Positions 51,861-60,817 of a stretch of 64,000 bases of DNA are shown piece by piece. The position numbers were made by a program, and so were the translations under genes. Within the stretch, counting starts at the first letter, position 1. The number at the start of each line of letters is the position of its first letter. This DNA is from Wenzhouxiangella sp. XN79A (GTDB lineage Bacteria; Pseudomonadota; Gammaproteobacteria; Xanthomonadales; Wenzhouxiangellaceae), in contig NZ_JAAWWS010000145.1 in assembly GCF_012272825.1 (NCBI RefSeq), forward strand, positions 1 to 64,000, in the 5' to 3' direction. Below the pieces are notes generated by a model. That model saw only the letters and a program-made list of their open reading frames with translations. It ran no database searches and had not been told where the DNA came from.

Positions 51861-54752
51861 ATGACCGATTCGAACCGATTCCAGCGCCTCCAGGCGCTGT
51901 TCCATGAACTCGAGGCCCTGGGGCCCGAGGCCCGTCAGGCGCGGCTGGAGGCGCTGGCGGCCGAGGATTCCGCGCTGCACGCCGAGCTGGTCAGACTGCT
52001 GGAGCCCGATGATCGGCTGGCCCGAGATGAACAGGCGCTGGACTCGGTGGCCGGCCGCGGCGGCATGGCCGCCTCGATCGGCGAGTTTTCTCCCGATCTT
52101 CCCAGCGACCCCGAAGCGGTCGGCCCCTATCGGCTGGTCCGCCTGGTCGGCGAGGGTGGCATGGGTCGGGTCTACCTGGCCGAACAGGACGAGCCGGTCC
52201 GCCGGCGCGCCGCGCTGAAGCTGACCCGCCGCGGCCTGGACAGCCAGGAAGCGATGGCCAGGTTCCGCGCCGAGCGCCAGGCGCTGGCGGTGCTGGAGCA
52301 CCCGAACATCGCGCGGGTGTTCGACGCCGGCAGCCTCGAGGACGGCCGCCCGTGGTTCGCGATGGAGTACATCGAGGGCGTACCGATCACCGACTGGGCG
52401 GCCGAGCGGCAGCTGGGGCTGGCCGAGCGCATCGAGCTGCTGCTGCCGGTCTGCGAGGCGGTCCAGCATGCCCACCGCAAGGGCCTGATCCACCGCGACC
52501 TGAAGCCGTCGAACATCCTGGTCGTCGACGACGGCGGCCAGCCGGTGCCGAAGGTGATCGACTTCGGCATCGCGCGGGTGCTGGAAGGCGACGCCGACGA
52601 CCGCACGCAGGTCACGCGGCTGGGCGAGCTGATCGGCACGCCGGAGTACATGAGCCCGGAGCAGGCCGCGCTGGGCGAGGTCGACATCGACACGCGTTCC
52701 GACGTCTACTCGCTGGGGCTGGTGCTCTACGAGTTGCTGGTCGGCACGCTGCCGATGACCGGCCGGGAACTGCGCGCGCTGGGCTTCGAGGCGATGTGCC
52801 GGCAGATCCGCGAGGGTGAGACACCGCGGCCCAGCCGGGTGCAGGCGGCGCCGGAGACGCTGTCGGACGCGACCACGCAGCGCTGGCGCGCGCGGCTGAA
52901 GGGCGACCTGGACTCGGTGCTGCTGAAGGCGCTGGCCAAGGACCGCGAGCGGCGCTACGGCAGCGCGGCGGACCTGGCCGACGACCTGAAGCGCTACCTG
53001 GCCAACGAGCCGGTGGTCGCGCAGCCGCCGTCGCTGCGCTACCGGGCCGGGAAGTTCATTCGGCGGCACCGCTGGCCGGTGGCCGCGACTGCGGCTGTGG
53101 GGATGGCGCTGATCGGCGGCGCCGTGGTCGCGTTGTTCGGCCTGCAGCAAGCGCGCGAATCCGAACAGCTGGCGCTGGCGGCCGCTGAGCAGGCGCGCGC
53201 CGAGCGCGAGACGGCCGAGAAAGCGACGGCCTTCATGGTCGAACTGTTCCAGGCCGCCGACCCCCGCGAGAATGCCGGCTCGGATCCGACGGCACGCGAG
53301 CTGCTGGAACGGGGGCGCGAGCGAGTCGACGAACTGGACGATGCGCCGGCGGTGCGGGTGCGTCTGCTCGAATCACTGGGCGAGGTCTACTGGTCGCTTG
53401 GCGATCTCGACGGGGCGCTGGAGCTGATTTCGCAGGGTATCGCCGAACATCGTGCGGCCCTGCTCCCCGATTCGCGCCGACTGGGCCGGATGCTGGGTCG
53501 CCTGGGCGCGGTCCATCGCGACCTCGGTGAACTGGCCGAGGCCGAACGTTACTTCAGGGAGGCGCTGAACGAACTGGAAGCGGCCGGTACGATGCAAAGC
53601 CAGGAAGCCGGATTTAATCTGAATCAGCTCGCGATCGTCCTATCGCGCACCGAGCGCTTCGACGAGGCGGTCGAGACCTACCGCCGCGCACTAGAAGTGA
53701 CCGAGCGTCTGGGCGCGGCAACCGCCGACGATAGCCTGGCCGTCCAACAGCGTTTGAACGTGCTGCGGGCCAACATGGCGGTGGTCCAGTATCGGCAGGG
53801 CGATCTCCGGGGCGCTGCCGATTCTTTCGAGCAGGTCCTGGCAGAAGTTCAGCAGGAGTTGCCACCGACGCATCCGTACATCGGCACCCTGCACAACAAT
53901 CTGGCCAATGCCTATCAGCGCCTCGGGCACCGAACCGCGACGCGGATGCACGCCGAACAAGCGGTCGAGATCGACAAGGCGGCCTCCGGCGAGCGCCATC
54001 CGTCCGTGGCCGACAGCCTCCTGAAGTTGGGCCAGGCGCTCCAGCTGCTCGGGAACTACGACGCGGCCGAGGCCGCAATTGAAGAATCGCGCGAGATCCT
54101 GGTCGAAAACCGCGGTGCCGAGAGTATCCAGGTCGCGATGCGGGACTACGAGCTGGGCATGCTGCAGATCCGCCGCGGTGAGTGGGCGCGGGCGCTGACG
54201 TACTTCGAGGTCGTGATCGAGCGCGCCGCTGCGACGCCGGATCTGACCGATCGACAACGGGCCAGCCACTACCGGAATCTCGCGATGGTCCTCCGGGGTC
54301 TCGGCCGCACCGCCGAAGCCGACCAGGCCGCCCGCCGGGCGCTGGCGCTGGCGGGCGACGAGGCTCCGGCGCGCGGCGAGCGCACCAAGGCCAAGCTGGC
54401 GCTTGCCTTGCTCGCGGCCGATCTTGGCGACAACGATGCCGCCGGGCAATGGCTGGATGCCGCGATGCAGGACGATCAATGCGCGATCGATTCTCCGTGC
54501 GACGTGCTCGATTACGCCACGACCATTCCCTCAAGGGCTGCTGTGCTGGCCCGGATGGGGCGCACTGCCGAGGCATTCTCGGCGCTCGAGGCAGGCATCC
54601 GGAATCCGGGTTGGCATCTCGGGATGCTCCAGGACCCTGACCTGCAAGCGCTGCGCGGGGAGCCGCAGTGGATGGAACTGCAGAAGCGCTTTCAGGCCCG
54701 GGTCGAGGCCGATCGACGCGATGGACGACCAGTGCCCTTGCTCGACCCATGA
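51861..54752 (+). CDS. Ser/Thr protein kinase with transmembrane segment and TPR domain
   Basis: A 963-residue protein. The kinase domain has GEGGMG (about residues 97-102), HRDLKPSN with catalytic Asp near 213, DFG near 234-236 and GTPEYMSPEQ in the activation region. One membrane helix (WPVAATAAVGMALIGGAVVALFGL) follows, then a coiled-coil and TPR-rich half with repeats such as LGRLGAVHRDLGELAEAERYFREALNELE. The family is common in Xanthomonadales-like bacteria and pairs with ECF-type sigma factors. The convergent neighbour at 54783 is such a sigma factor. Confidence 0.92.
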   Translation: MTDSNRFQRLQALFHELEALGPEARQARLEALAAEDSALHAELVRLLEPDDRLARDEQALDSVAGRGGMAASIGEFSPDLPSDPEAVGPYRLVRLVGEGGMGRVYLAEQDEPVRRRAALKLTRRGLDSQEAMARFRAERQALAVLEHPNIARVFDAGSLEDGRPWFAMEYIEGVPITDWAAERQLGLAERIELLLPVCEAVQHAHRKGLIHRDLKPSNILVVDDGGQPVPKVIDFGIARVLEGDADDRTQVTRLGELIGTPEYMSPEQAALGEVDIDTRSDVYSLGLVLYELLVGTLPMTGRELRALGFEAMCRQIREGETPRPSRVQAAPETLSDATTQRWRARLKGDLDSVLLKALAKDRERRYGSAADLADDLKRYLANEPVVAQPPSLRYRAGKFIRRHRWPVAATAAVGMALIGGAVVALFGLQQARESEQLALAAAEQARAERETAEKATAFMVELFQAADPRENAGSDPTARELLERGRERVDELDDAPAVRVRLLESLGEVYWSLGDLDGALELISQGIAEHRAALLPDSRRLGRMLGRLGAVHRDLGELAEAERYFREALNELEAAGTMQSQEAGFNLNQLAIVLSRTERFDEAVETYRRALEVTERLGAATADDSLAVQQRLNVLRANMAVVQYRQGDLRGAADSFEQVLAEVQQELPPTHPYIGTLHNNLANAYQRLGHRTATRMHAEQAVEIDKAASGERHPSVADSLLKLGQALQLLGNYDAAEAAIEESREILVENRGAESIQVAMRDYELGMLQIRRGEWARALTYFEVVIERAAATPDLTDRQRASHYRNLAMVLRGLGRTAEADQAARRALALAGDEAPARGERTKAKLALALLAADLGDNDAAGQWLDAAMQDDQCAIDSPCDVLDYATTIPSRAAVLARMGRTAEAFSALEAGIRNPGWHLGMLQDPDLQALRGEPQWMELQKRFQARVEADRRDGRPVPLLDP

Positions 54753-54782
54753 GGTGGGATCAAACGACCGAACAAGCCTCGA

Positions 54783-55361
54783 TCAGCCCGGATTGCGCGG
54801 TACGCCTCGATCCAGCCAGTCGGCCAGCCAGCGCCGCGCGAAGCGCCAGTCGCGCTCGGCGGTCGACAGCGAGATCTCGAGCAGGTCGGCGGCTTCCTCC
54901 ATCGTCGCGCCCCAGAACACCCGCAGGCCCACCAGTTCGGCCTTGCGTGGATCCAGCGCCTGGAGTTCGGTCAGCGCCTCGGGCACGTCGAACAGGTCGA
55001 GCGACGATTCGTCCCGCACCCAGGACAGGGTGACGCGCTGGAGGTCGCCGCCGCGCTTCTGCGCGCCGCGCTTGCGCTGGTAGTCGATGATCGCGCGGGC
55101 CATGACCTGGGTGGCGTAGGCGAAGAAGTGGCGCCGGTTCTCGAACTCCACCGGCTGCTCGAACAGTTTCAGGATCGCATCGTGGGCGACCATCTGCGGC
55201 TCCAGCGTCAATCCGTCCAGCCCGCCGCGGTTGCCGGCGGCCAGCTGGTTACGGGCAATCCGCTCCAGCTGCCCGACCACGGCCGCGACCAGCGCCTCGT
55301 CCGCGGCGCGGTCGCCGCGCGCGGCGCGGTCGAGCAGCTGGGTGATCGGCGCTTCGGTCAT
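54783..55361 (-). CDS. ECF-type RNA polymerase sigma factor
   Basis: A 192-residue protein. Region 2 contains LTLEPQMVAHDAILKLFEQPVEFENRRHFFAYATQVMARAIIDYQRKRGAQKRGG, and region 4 contains VGLRVFWGATMEEAADLLEISLSTAERDWRFARRWL. This is the ECF sigma type often encoded beside TPR-containing Ser/Thr kinases. Kinase and sigma converge with 30 bases between stops, suggesting a signalling pair. No anti-sigma gene is seen. Confidence 0.9.
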   Translation of the reverse strand: MTEAPITQLLDRAARGDRAADEALVAAVVGQLERIARNQLAAGNRGGLDGLTLEPQMVAHDAILKLFEQPVEFENRRHFFAYATQVMARAIIDYQRKRGAQKRGGDLQRVTLSWVRDESSLDLFDVPEALTELQALDPRKAELVGLRVFWGATMEEAADLLEISLSTAERDWRFARRWLADWLDRGVPRNPG

Positions 55362-55499
55362 CGGAGGTCCGCGGGGCGGTGTTTCAGGCCGCAGTATCCG
55401 GCGGCCTTCGGTGACTCGTCAAGCGGGTGGGCCGACGTGCGCGGGCCGCCGCGCGGTGAGCCGAGCCCGACGGCGGCTGCCGCAGTGTTCGCCTGGCAG

Positions 55500-55529
55500 T
55501 TGCGCCCGCCCGTTCGATCCGCCTATACT
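55500..55529 (+). promoter_or_regulatory. Promoter of the first IPTL-CTERM-like gene
   Basis: TTGCGC (55500-55505), 18 bases, TATACT (55524-55529). The same layout occurs at 56839-56868 before the paralogue, pointing to parallel expression. Confidence 0.5.
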
Positions 55530-55615
55530 CGGGCGGCCCCGGGGATCGTTTGTGTCGATCGATCCCGGGCCGCTGCATTCATATTGCCGAAGGATTCGAG
55601 AGGGAGGGCCGCCCG

Positions 55616-56578
55616 ATGAACGTCAGATCCATTACCGCGCTCGTTCTGTTCGCCATGGCCGGAACGGTGTCCGCGCAGACCGTCTACCTGGCGACCGGGA
55701 CCGGGATCGATCAGAACAGTCCGGCCGAGCCGCCGCAGGAGACCCTCTACTCGCTGGACGTCGCATCGTGCACGGTGACGACGATCGGTGCGATGGGGGA
55801 TTCCATCACGGCGATGGACTTCGACAACGCCGGCAACCTGGTCGGCATTCGCGCGACCGATTCCACCCCGCCGTACACGCTGTACTCGCTGGATCTGAGC
55901 AGCGGTGCGGCCACGCCGATCATCGACCTGACCGACGGCGCCGGTGGAGCCGCTCCCGGCAACTTCCCGGACATGACGTTCAATCCGGTCAGCGGGACCT
56001 GGTACGCCTGGACGGAAAGTTCCGACGACCTGTCGGTGGTCGATCCGGGGACCGGCGTGGTCACCGTACTGGGTGATTCGACCCTCGGTTCGGCCGGTTC
56101 CGGCACGGCGGCCGACAGTGCCGGAACCATCTGGTCGATTCCCTGCTCGGGCTGCGGGGACGGCGTGCGGGGTCCGAACGCCAACGGCGAGCCGCGCGGC
56201 GGCAACGCCGGCGATGAGATCTGGACCATCGACCCGACGACGGGCGCGGCGACCTTCGTCGTGCAGCTGACCGGCGAAGACACCGGTTCGACGATCAACG
56301 GCATGGATTTCGCCAGCGACGATACGCTGTATGCGATCGAAGGTGGATTCTGCTTCGACACGAACTGTCCGACCCGGCTGGTCAGCGTCGACACCACCAC
56401 CGGCGCGATCACGGAGGTCTGCCCGCAGTCGGCGCTGCCTGTCGGCATCGACGCCATGGCCGTCGCCGGGTTGCCCGCCTCGGTCGCGGTGCCGTTGATG
56501 AACCACTGGATGTTCCTGGCCATCGCGCTGCTGCTCGGCAGCGTCGCCGCCTCCCAGGCCTGGCGCCGCCAGGCTTGA
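55616..56578 (+). CDS. Secreted beta-propeller-like protein with IPTL-CTERM-like anchor, copy 1
   Basis: A 320-residue protein. The signal peptide is MNVRSITALVLFAMAGTVSAQ. The body contains repeated blade-like segments (LYSLDVASCTVTTIG, LYSLDLSSGAATPIID, VVDPGTGVVTVLGD, LVSVDTTTGAITEV), each followed by an Asp/Gly-rich strand. The C-terminus VAVPLMNHWMFLAIALLLGSV plus RRQA matches the plan of IPTL-CTERM sorting signals: a short Pro motif, a helix and a basic tail. It is closely similar to the next gene. The role is unknown; an exported envelope protein is likely. Confidence 0.8.
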   Translation: MNVRSITALVLFAMAGTVSAQTVYLATGTGIDQNSPAEPPQETLYSLDVASCTVTTIGAMGDSITAMDFDNAGNLVGIRATDSTPPYTLYSLDLSSGAATPIIDLTDGAGGAAPGNFPDMTFNPVSGTWYAWTESSDDLSVVDPGTGVVTVLGDSTLGSAGSGTAADSAGTIWSIPCSGCGDGVRGPNANGEPRGGNAGDEIWTIDPTTGAATFVVQLTGEDTGSTINGMDFASDDTLYAIEGGFCFDTNCPTRLVSVDTTTGAITEVCPQSALPVGIDAMAVAGLPASVAVPLMNHWMFLAIALLLGSVAASQAWRRQA

Positions 56579-56618
56579 TCGATGGCGCCGTCGCTTCGGC
56601 GGCGGCACGGCAATCGAC

Positions 56619-56653
56619 GGAACGGCCGCCCCTCGGGGCGGCCGTTCCTGTTT
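56619..56653 (+). terminator. Terminator-like hairpin after copy 1
   Basis: A perfect 14-bp stem, GGAACGGCCGCCCC (56619-56632) with GGGGCGGCCGTTCC (56635-56648), followed by TGTTT. The T-run is short, so efficiency is uncertain. Confidence 0.7.
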
Positions 56654-56838
56654 CGACGTGCTGCCGCCCACCAGTGGCTGCCGCGTCCATGAAGCGCGCG
56701 ATTCCCGGTCCGGGAGCGGGGTTGCGGTTCCCGGCCGCGCCAGCCGTGCGGCGTCGCCCGTGGATCGGAGCGCTCGGGGTGACCGCGCCGGGGGGCGGAC
56801 TCGGCCGCCGACCCGTCGGACGGCGCTCGGCCGGGCCG

Positions 56839-56868
56839 TTGCATTTCCGGCGGTCGGCATCCTATACT
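56839..56868 (+). promoter_or_regulatory. Promoter of the second IPTL-CTERM-like gene
   Basis: TTGCAT (56839-56844), 18 bases, TATACT (56863-56868). Nearly the same layout as the promoter of copy 1. Confidence 0.55.
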
Positions 56869-56975
56869 CCACGCATCCTATCGTTTCGGGCCTGCGAGTC
56901 CGAAGCCCATGACCAGGATCGGCCGCGCTCGCCGTCCGTGCCGCCACTCAGGAAACTCAATCGGGAGCAACAACA

Positions 56976-57947
56976 ATGAAAACCACGATCCTCTCCGCCA
57001 TCGGGCTGCTCGCGCTGGCCGGGTCGGTGTCCGCCCAGACCGCGTTCCTGGCAACAGGCACCGGAATTTCGAACGGCACGCCCAGCGAGCCGCCGCCGCA
57101 GACGTTCTACGCGCTCGACGTTGCCACCTGCTCGGTCTCGACGGTGGGTACGATGGGCGACTCGATCACGGCGATGGACTTCGACAATGCCGGCAACCTG
57201 GTCGGCATCCGGGCCACCGATTTCACGCCGCCCTATACCCTGTATTCGATCGACACGGGCAGTGGCGCGCTGACCTCGATCATCGACCTCACCGACGGAG
57301 GGGGTGACCCGAACGTCGGCAACTTCCCCGACATGGCGTTCGACCCGACCACCGGCAACTGGTACGCGTGGACCGAGAGCGGCGATGACCTGACCCAGGT
57401 CGATCCGGGCACCGGCGTCGTGACCGTGCTGGGTGATGCCTATCCGGGGAACAATCCGTCGGCGGGCTCGGGCACGTCGGTCGACAGCAGCGGCACGATC
57501 TGGACCATTCCCTGCTCGGGCTGCGGTGACGGCGCTCGCGCCGGCAATGGGAACGGCGAGGAGCGCGGCGGGGTCATCGCCGACGCCCTGTACACCGTCG
57601 ATCCGACCACCGGCCTGGCCAGCTTCGTCGTCCAGCTCACGGGGGAAGACACCAATTTCACGATCAACGGCATGGATTTCGCCAGCGACGGTACGCTCTA
57701 CGCCATCGAAGGCGGTTTCTGCAACGATACCAACTGCGCGACCCGCCTGGTGTCCATCGACACCACCTCCGGCGCGATCACCGAAGTCTGCCCGCAGGCG
57801 GCGCTGCCGACCGGCGTGGATGCCGTGGCGATCGCCGGCCTGCCGGCCTCGGTGGCCGTCCCGCTGATGAACCACTGGATGTTCCTGGCCATCGCGCTGC
57901 TGCTGGGCAGCGTCGCCGCCGTCCAGGTGTGGCGACGCCAGGGCTGA
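56976..57947 (+). CDS. Secreted beta-propeller-like protein with IPTL-CTERM-like anchor, copy 2
   Basis: A 323-residue paralogue of the preceding gene. The signal peptide is MKTTILSAIGLLALAGSVSAQ. The same blade segments appear in the same order (ITAMDFDNAGNLVGIRATD, IPCSGCGDGARAG, INGMDFASDGTLYAIEGGFC). The C-terminal anchor VAVPLMNHWMFLAIALLLGSV is identical, ending VWRRQG. Cysteines in CSGCGDG, FCNDTNC and VCPQ are conserved between copies. A tandem duplication is evident, with promoters and terminators duplicated as well. Confidence 0.82.
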   Translation: MKTTILSAIGLLALAGSVSAQTAFLATGTGISNGTPSEPPPQTFYALDVATCSVSTVGTMGDSITAMDFDNAGNLVGIRATDFTPPYTLYSIDTGSGALTSIIDLTDGGGDPNVGNFPDMAFDPTTGNWYAWTESGDDLTQVDPGTGVVTVLGDAYPGNNPSAGSGTSVDSSGTIWTIPCSGCGDGARAGNGNGEERGGVIADALYTVDPTTGLASFVVQLTGEDTNFTINGMDFASDGTLYAIEGGFCNDTNCATRLVSIDTTSGAITEVCPQAALPTGVDAVAIAGLPASVAVPLMNHWMFLAIALLLGSVAAVQVWRRQG

Positions 57948-58001
57948 TCGATCGCGGGGCCGCTCCGACGGCCCTTCGTTCGGCTCGATGCATGGACAGC
58001 G

Positions 58002-58033
58002 ACGGCCGCTCCGACCCGGGGCGGCCGTTTTTT
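58002..58033 (+). terminator. Rho-independent terminator after copy 2
   Basis: ACGGCCGC (58002-58009) pairs with GCGGCCGT (58021-58028), and TTTTTT follows (58028-58033). Confidence 0.8.
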
Positions 58034-58066
58034 CGTTCAGGGTGAAACCAACGGGTTGCGTACGCG

Positions 58067-58609
58067 ATGCGCGGAATGAGCTGGATCGAGCGGTTGTTGC
58101 TGGGCGGAGCGGTCGGCCTTGGGCTGGTACTGCTCGTCGTCGGCCTGCGCGAGAACGCCGAGGAGATGCAGGCGGCGCCGACGACCGTGCCGAGGATCCC
58201 GATCGGCGCGGGAACGCCCTGGGACCCGGACCAGGCCGTCCGCTCGCCGCAGCATTGCACCACGGCGGAGCAGCGCTCCGGTGTGACCTGGGTGAGCGCG
58301 TCGGGGGAAACGGCCTGGGTCGGCTGGTCGTCGAGTCCGGAGCAACACGCCGTGCCTTCGGCCGTTCCGTTCGACGAACCCTGGTCGGTGCTGCGCGTTC
58401 ACTTCTGCCGGAAGGCACCGATCGAACTCACGCGGTCCGAGGCAGAACCGCTGGTCATCGGGACGCGACTCGCGGCGTCCGGCCGGCGGATTCGCGCCGG
58501 CCTGTACGAGGCCGGAGAGCGAAGTCTCGGAACGCCCTACCGCATCGAACTGCTGACCGAACGATCGCCTGAATCCAATGGCCTGTCCGAAGAGGAACGA
58601 CCCGAATGA
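58067..58609 (+). CDS. Membrane-anchored hypothetical protein
   Basis: A 180-residue protein. One N-terminal helix (WIERLLLGGAVGLGLVLLVVGL) anchors a soluble, probably periplasmic domain with Cys in QHCTTAEQ and HFCRKAPIE. No family is recognised. The stop overlaps the start of the next gene (ATGA at 58606-58609), so the two are coupled. Confidence 0.65.
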   Translation: MRGMSWIERLLLGGAVGLGLVLLVVGLRENAEEMQAAPTTVPRIPIGAGTPWDPDQAVRSPQHCTTAEQRSGVTWVSASGETAWVGWSSSPEQHAVPSAVPFDEPWSVLRVHFCRKAPIELTRSEAEPLVIGTRLAASGRRIRAGLYEAGERSLGTPYRIELLTERSPESNGLSEEERPE

Positions 58610-59097
58610 AGTCCTTGATGCCCATCGTTGCCGTGGTTCTGTTGCTGGGCGCCGTGGCGGCCTTCGTCCAGGCCGTGCGGATCAGCGACGCACCGTCGCT
58701 TCCGGGTGAGCCCTGGACCCCGCCGGAACGCCCCGAAGTCGTCAACCGCTGCGCCGCCGAAGGGTTCGCGCAGATCCGATGGATAGGTGCCGATCCGGAA
58801 TCGCGGCCGACCCGGGACCTGATCGAGCAATACAGCCAGGGCGTGGTGCCGGACGGCCGGCACGGGGGTGAGGCCGGCATCCAGCTCGGTGAGCTCCTGC
58901 CGGAGGCCGCCGCGGTGGAGCTCGTGCCCTGCGTCGGTGAACCGATACGATTCTCGCAGTCCGATCTTCGGACCGGGCAGGGCATCTGGCTGGTCCCGAA
59001 CCAGCGGGGTGCGATGAAGGCGATCGATTTCCGGGTCGAACCGCGAGGGCAGTTGATCACCCGCGCGGTCCATTCGCTCGAGCCGATCGCCGACTGA
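58606..59097 (+). CDS. Hypothetical protein with N-terminal membrane helix
   Basis: A 163-residue protein. MKSLMPIVAVVLLLGAVAAFVQAV is a membrane anchor or signal. The soluble part contains VVNRCAAEGFAQIRWIGAD and AAAVELVPCVGEPIRF, with two cysteines placed like those of the preceding protein, so the two may be distant paralogues or partners. The function is unknown. Confidence 0.62.
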   Translation: MKSLMPIVAVVLLLGAVAAFVQAVRISDAPSLPGEPWTPPERPEVVNRCAAEGFAQIRWIGADPESRPTRDLIEQYSQGVVPDGRHGGEAGIQLGELLPEAAAVELVPCVGEPIRFSQSDLRTGQGIWLVPNQRGAMKAIDFRVEPRGQLITRAVHSLEPIAD

Positions 59098-59141
59098 TCC
59101 GGCGGGTGCGGACGACGCCCGCGGCGGCGTCCGTTCCGGAG

Positions 59142-59969
59142 TCAGTCCGCGCGAATCACGCTGCCGCCGGTCCCGCCTTCCAGCGCGTCGAGCACGGCGC
59201 CGTCCTTCAGCCCGTTGATGAACCGGATCTCGCGGACCTGGGCGGCGCGCTGCATGTACTCCAGCACCACCCGCTCGACGATCAGTTCGTCCTGGCCCGA
59301 GGCCAGCAACTCGCCGGCGGTGATCTCCGGGACGAACTCCGCGTCGGGGTTCTTCTTCGGGTCGTCGGTGTACAGCCCGTCTTCGTCCTTGATGAACAGC
59401 ACGCCGCGGGCGCCGAGGAACTCGCCCAGCAGGTAGACGCCGGCGTCGGTGCGGTGGGGCGGGATGCGACCGGTTTCCGGCGACTTCTCCCAGTATTCGA
59501 AGGTCGGCATGCCGGGCACGATCGGGATGCTGCCGGCGTTGAGGAACATCGGCAGCAGTTCGAAGTGATCGACGTAGCACATGATGCCGCCGTGTTCGGC
59601 CAGCAGCATGTGCAGCATCCGGGCATTCTGCACCGGGACGGCGGCGCCCAGCCGCGCCAGCACGGCCGTCGGCAGGTCGAGATCCAGGCCCAGCGAGTAG
59701 ACGTGACGCGCACGCGTGCCGCCGCCGACGCCCAGGATGAAATTGATGCCGCGTCGGCGCGCCTCGATCAGCTGCTCGAGGATCGGCTGGACCGCGTCCC
59801 GGCCGCGGTCCATGATGCTCTGGCCACCGATCTTCAACACCCAGGTGTTCGGCAGCATCCGGACCGGCGGGAATTTCCGGCGAAGCGCCAGCGGATCGTC
59901 GATGGCCCCGGGGCCGGTCGGGGCCGGGGTCTCGGCCTGGCTCTTGAGCCACTGTACTCGCTCGGTCAT
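59142..59969 (-). CDS. mosB: Molybdenum storage protein, beta-like subunit (MosB)
   Basis: A 275-residue amino-acid-kinase-fold protein. VLKIGGQSIMDRGRDAVQPILEQLIEARR and GVGGGTRARHVYSLGLDLDLP resemble Azotobacter MosB, as do RIPPHRTDAGVYLLGEFLGARGVLFIKDEDGLYTDDPKKNPDAEFVPEI and VREIRFINGL. MoSto binds ATP and packs polyoxomolybdate in a heterohexameric cage. The start overlaps the mosA-like stop (59966-59969). UMP kinase (PyrH) is shorter and lacks the RTDAG and KDEDGLYT combination, so it was not chosen. Confidence 0.82.
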   Translation of the reverse strand: MTERVQWLKSQAETPAPTGPGAIDDPLALRRKFPPVRMLPNTWVLKIGGQSIMDRGRDAVQPILEQLIEARRRGINFILGVGGGTRARHVYSLGLDLDLPTAVLARLGAAVPVQNARMLHMLLAEHGGIMCYVDHFELLPMFLNAGSIPIVPGMPTFEYWEKSPETGRIPPHRTDAGVYLLGEFLGARGVLFIKDEDGLYTDDPKKNPDAEFVPEITAGELLASGQDELIVERVVLEYMQRAAQVREIRFINGLKDGAVLDALEGGTGGSVIRAD

Positions 59970-60817
59970 GCCGCGCTCTCCTGGGTGTAGCGGTCGTTGT
60001 GAATCAGCGTGCCGACATCCTCGCCGGCCAGCGCGGCCCGCAGCTGGCCGGGCACCAGTCCGTTGATCACGCGCACGGCGTTGACGCTGCGCGCGCGATC
60101 CAGCGTGCGCAACAGTTCCCGTTCCACGGGCAGGCCGGGCAGCCCCCGCTCGAGCAGCTCGCGGGCGGAGATGCGCGGAATGGTCTCCAGCTCGGCGCCC
60201 GATGACACGTCGCCGTCGAGCACGCCATCGACATCGCGCACGTAGGTGACGCTGCGCGCGCCGAACACTTCGGCCATCAGGAACAGGCCGACGTCCGGGC
60301 CGTTCTCGGGCAGGACGCCCTCGCTCGGCGGCGGCTCCCAGCAATGGTACGGGGGCTGTCCGATCGTGACCGGGATCATGCCGTCATTGAGCTGCAGCTG
60401 GAGATTCTGGATTTCATCCTTGATGAACACGATGCCGCCGTTGGGCGCGAGCAGGAACTGCAGGATGTCCCGGTTCTGTTCCTCGGAGCCGCCGACGATC
60501 CGGGCCAGGCCCCCGTTGGGCAGCCCGAGGTCCAGGCCGATCTGCTGGGTGTGCCGTGCGCGGGTTCCGCCGCCGACGCCGACGATCATTCGGTGGTCGG
60601 CCTTGCACTCGACGATTTCATCGACCAGCGGAAGGATGGCCGCCGCCCCGCGGTCCATGATGCTGCGCCCGCCGACGGCGATCATGTTGACGTCGGGCAC
60701 CATCCGGCGGACCTGGTCGGAGTGCGTTCTCCGGCCCAGTTTCTCGCTGACCAGGGATTCGCGCATCAGGCCGGTGTCGAGATGCAGCCGGCCGTCGTCG
60801 TGCGGGGACTGGCTCAT
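59966..60817 (-). CDS. mosA: Molybdenum storage protein, alpha-like subunit (MosA)
   Basis: A 283-residue partner of the preceding protein. MIAVGGRSIMDRGAAAILPLVDEIVE, VGVGGGTRARHTQQIGLDLGLP and LPVERELLRTLDRARSVNAVRVINGLVPGQLRAALAGEDVGTLI parallel Azotobacter MosA. The middle has QPPYHCWEPPPSEGVLPENGPDVGLFLMAEVFGA, where the MosB-type RTDAG reads NGPDVG. The ribosome-binding site is GAGGAA. It is coupled by overlapping codons to both the upstream membrane gene (60814-60817) and mosB. Confidence 0.8.
   Translation of the reverse strand: MSQSPHDDGRLHLDTGLMRESLVSEKLGRRTHSDQVRRMVPDVNMIAVGGRSIMDRGAAAILPLVDEIVECKADHRMIVGVGGGTRARHTQQIGLDLGLPNGGLARIVGGSEEQNRDILQFLLAPNGGIVFIKDEIQNLQLQLNDGMIPVTIGQPPYHCWEPPPSEGVLPENGPDVGLFLMAEVFGARSVTYVRDVDGVLDGDVSSGAELETIPRISARELLERGLPGLPVERELLRTLDRARSVNAVRVINGLVPGQLRAALAGEDVGTLIHNDRYTQESAA

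Noticed and set aside
59142-60817. The two kinase-fold genes as uridylate kinases (PyrH)
   Set aside because: A paired, overlapping arrangement, greater length, MosA/MosB-like motifs and adjacent modABC point to molybdenum storage.
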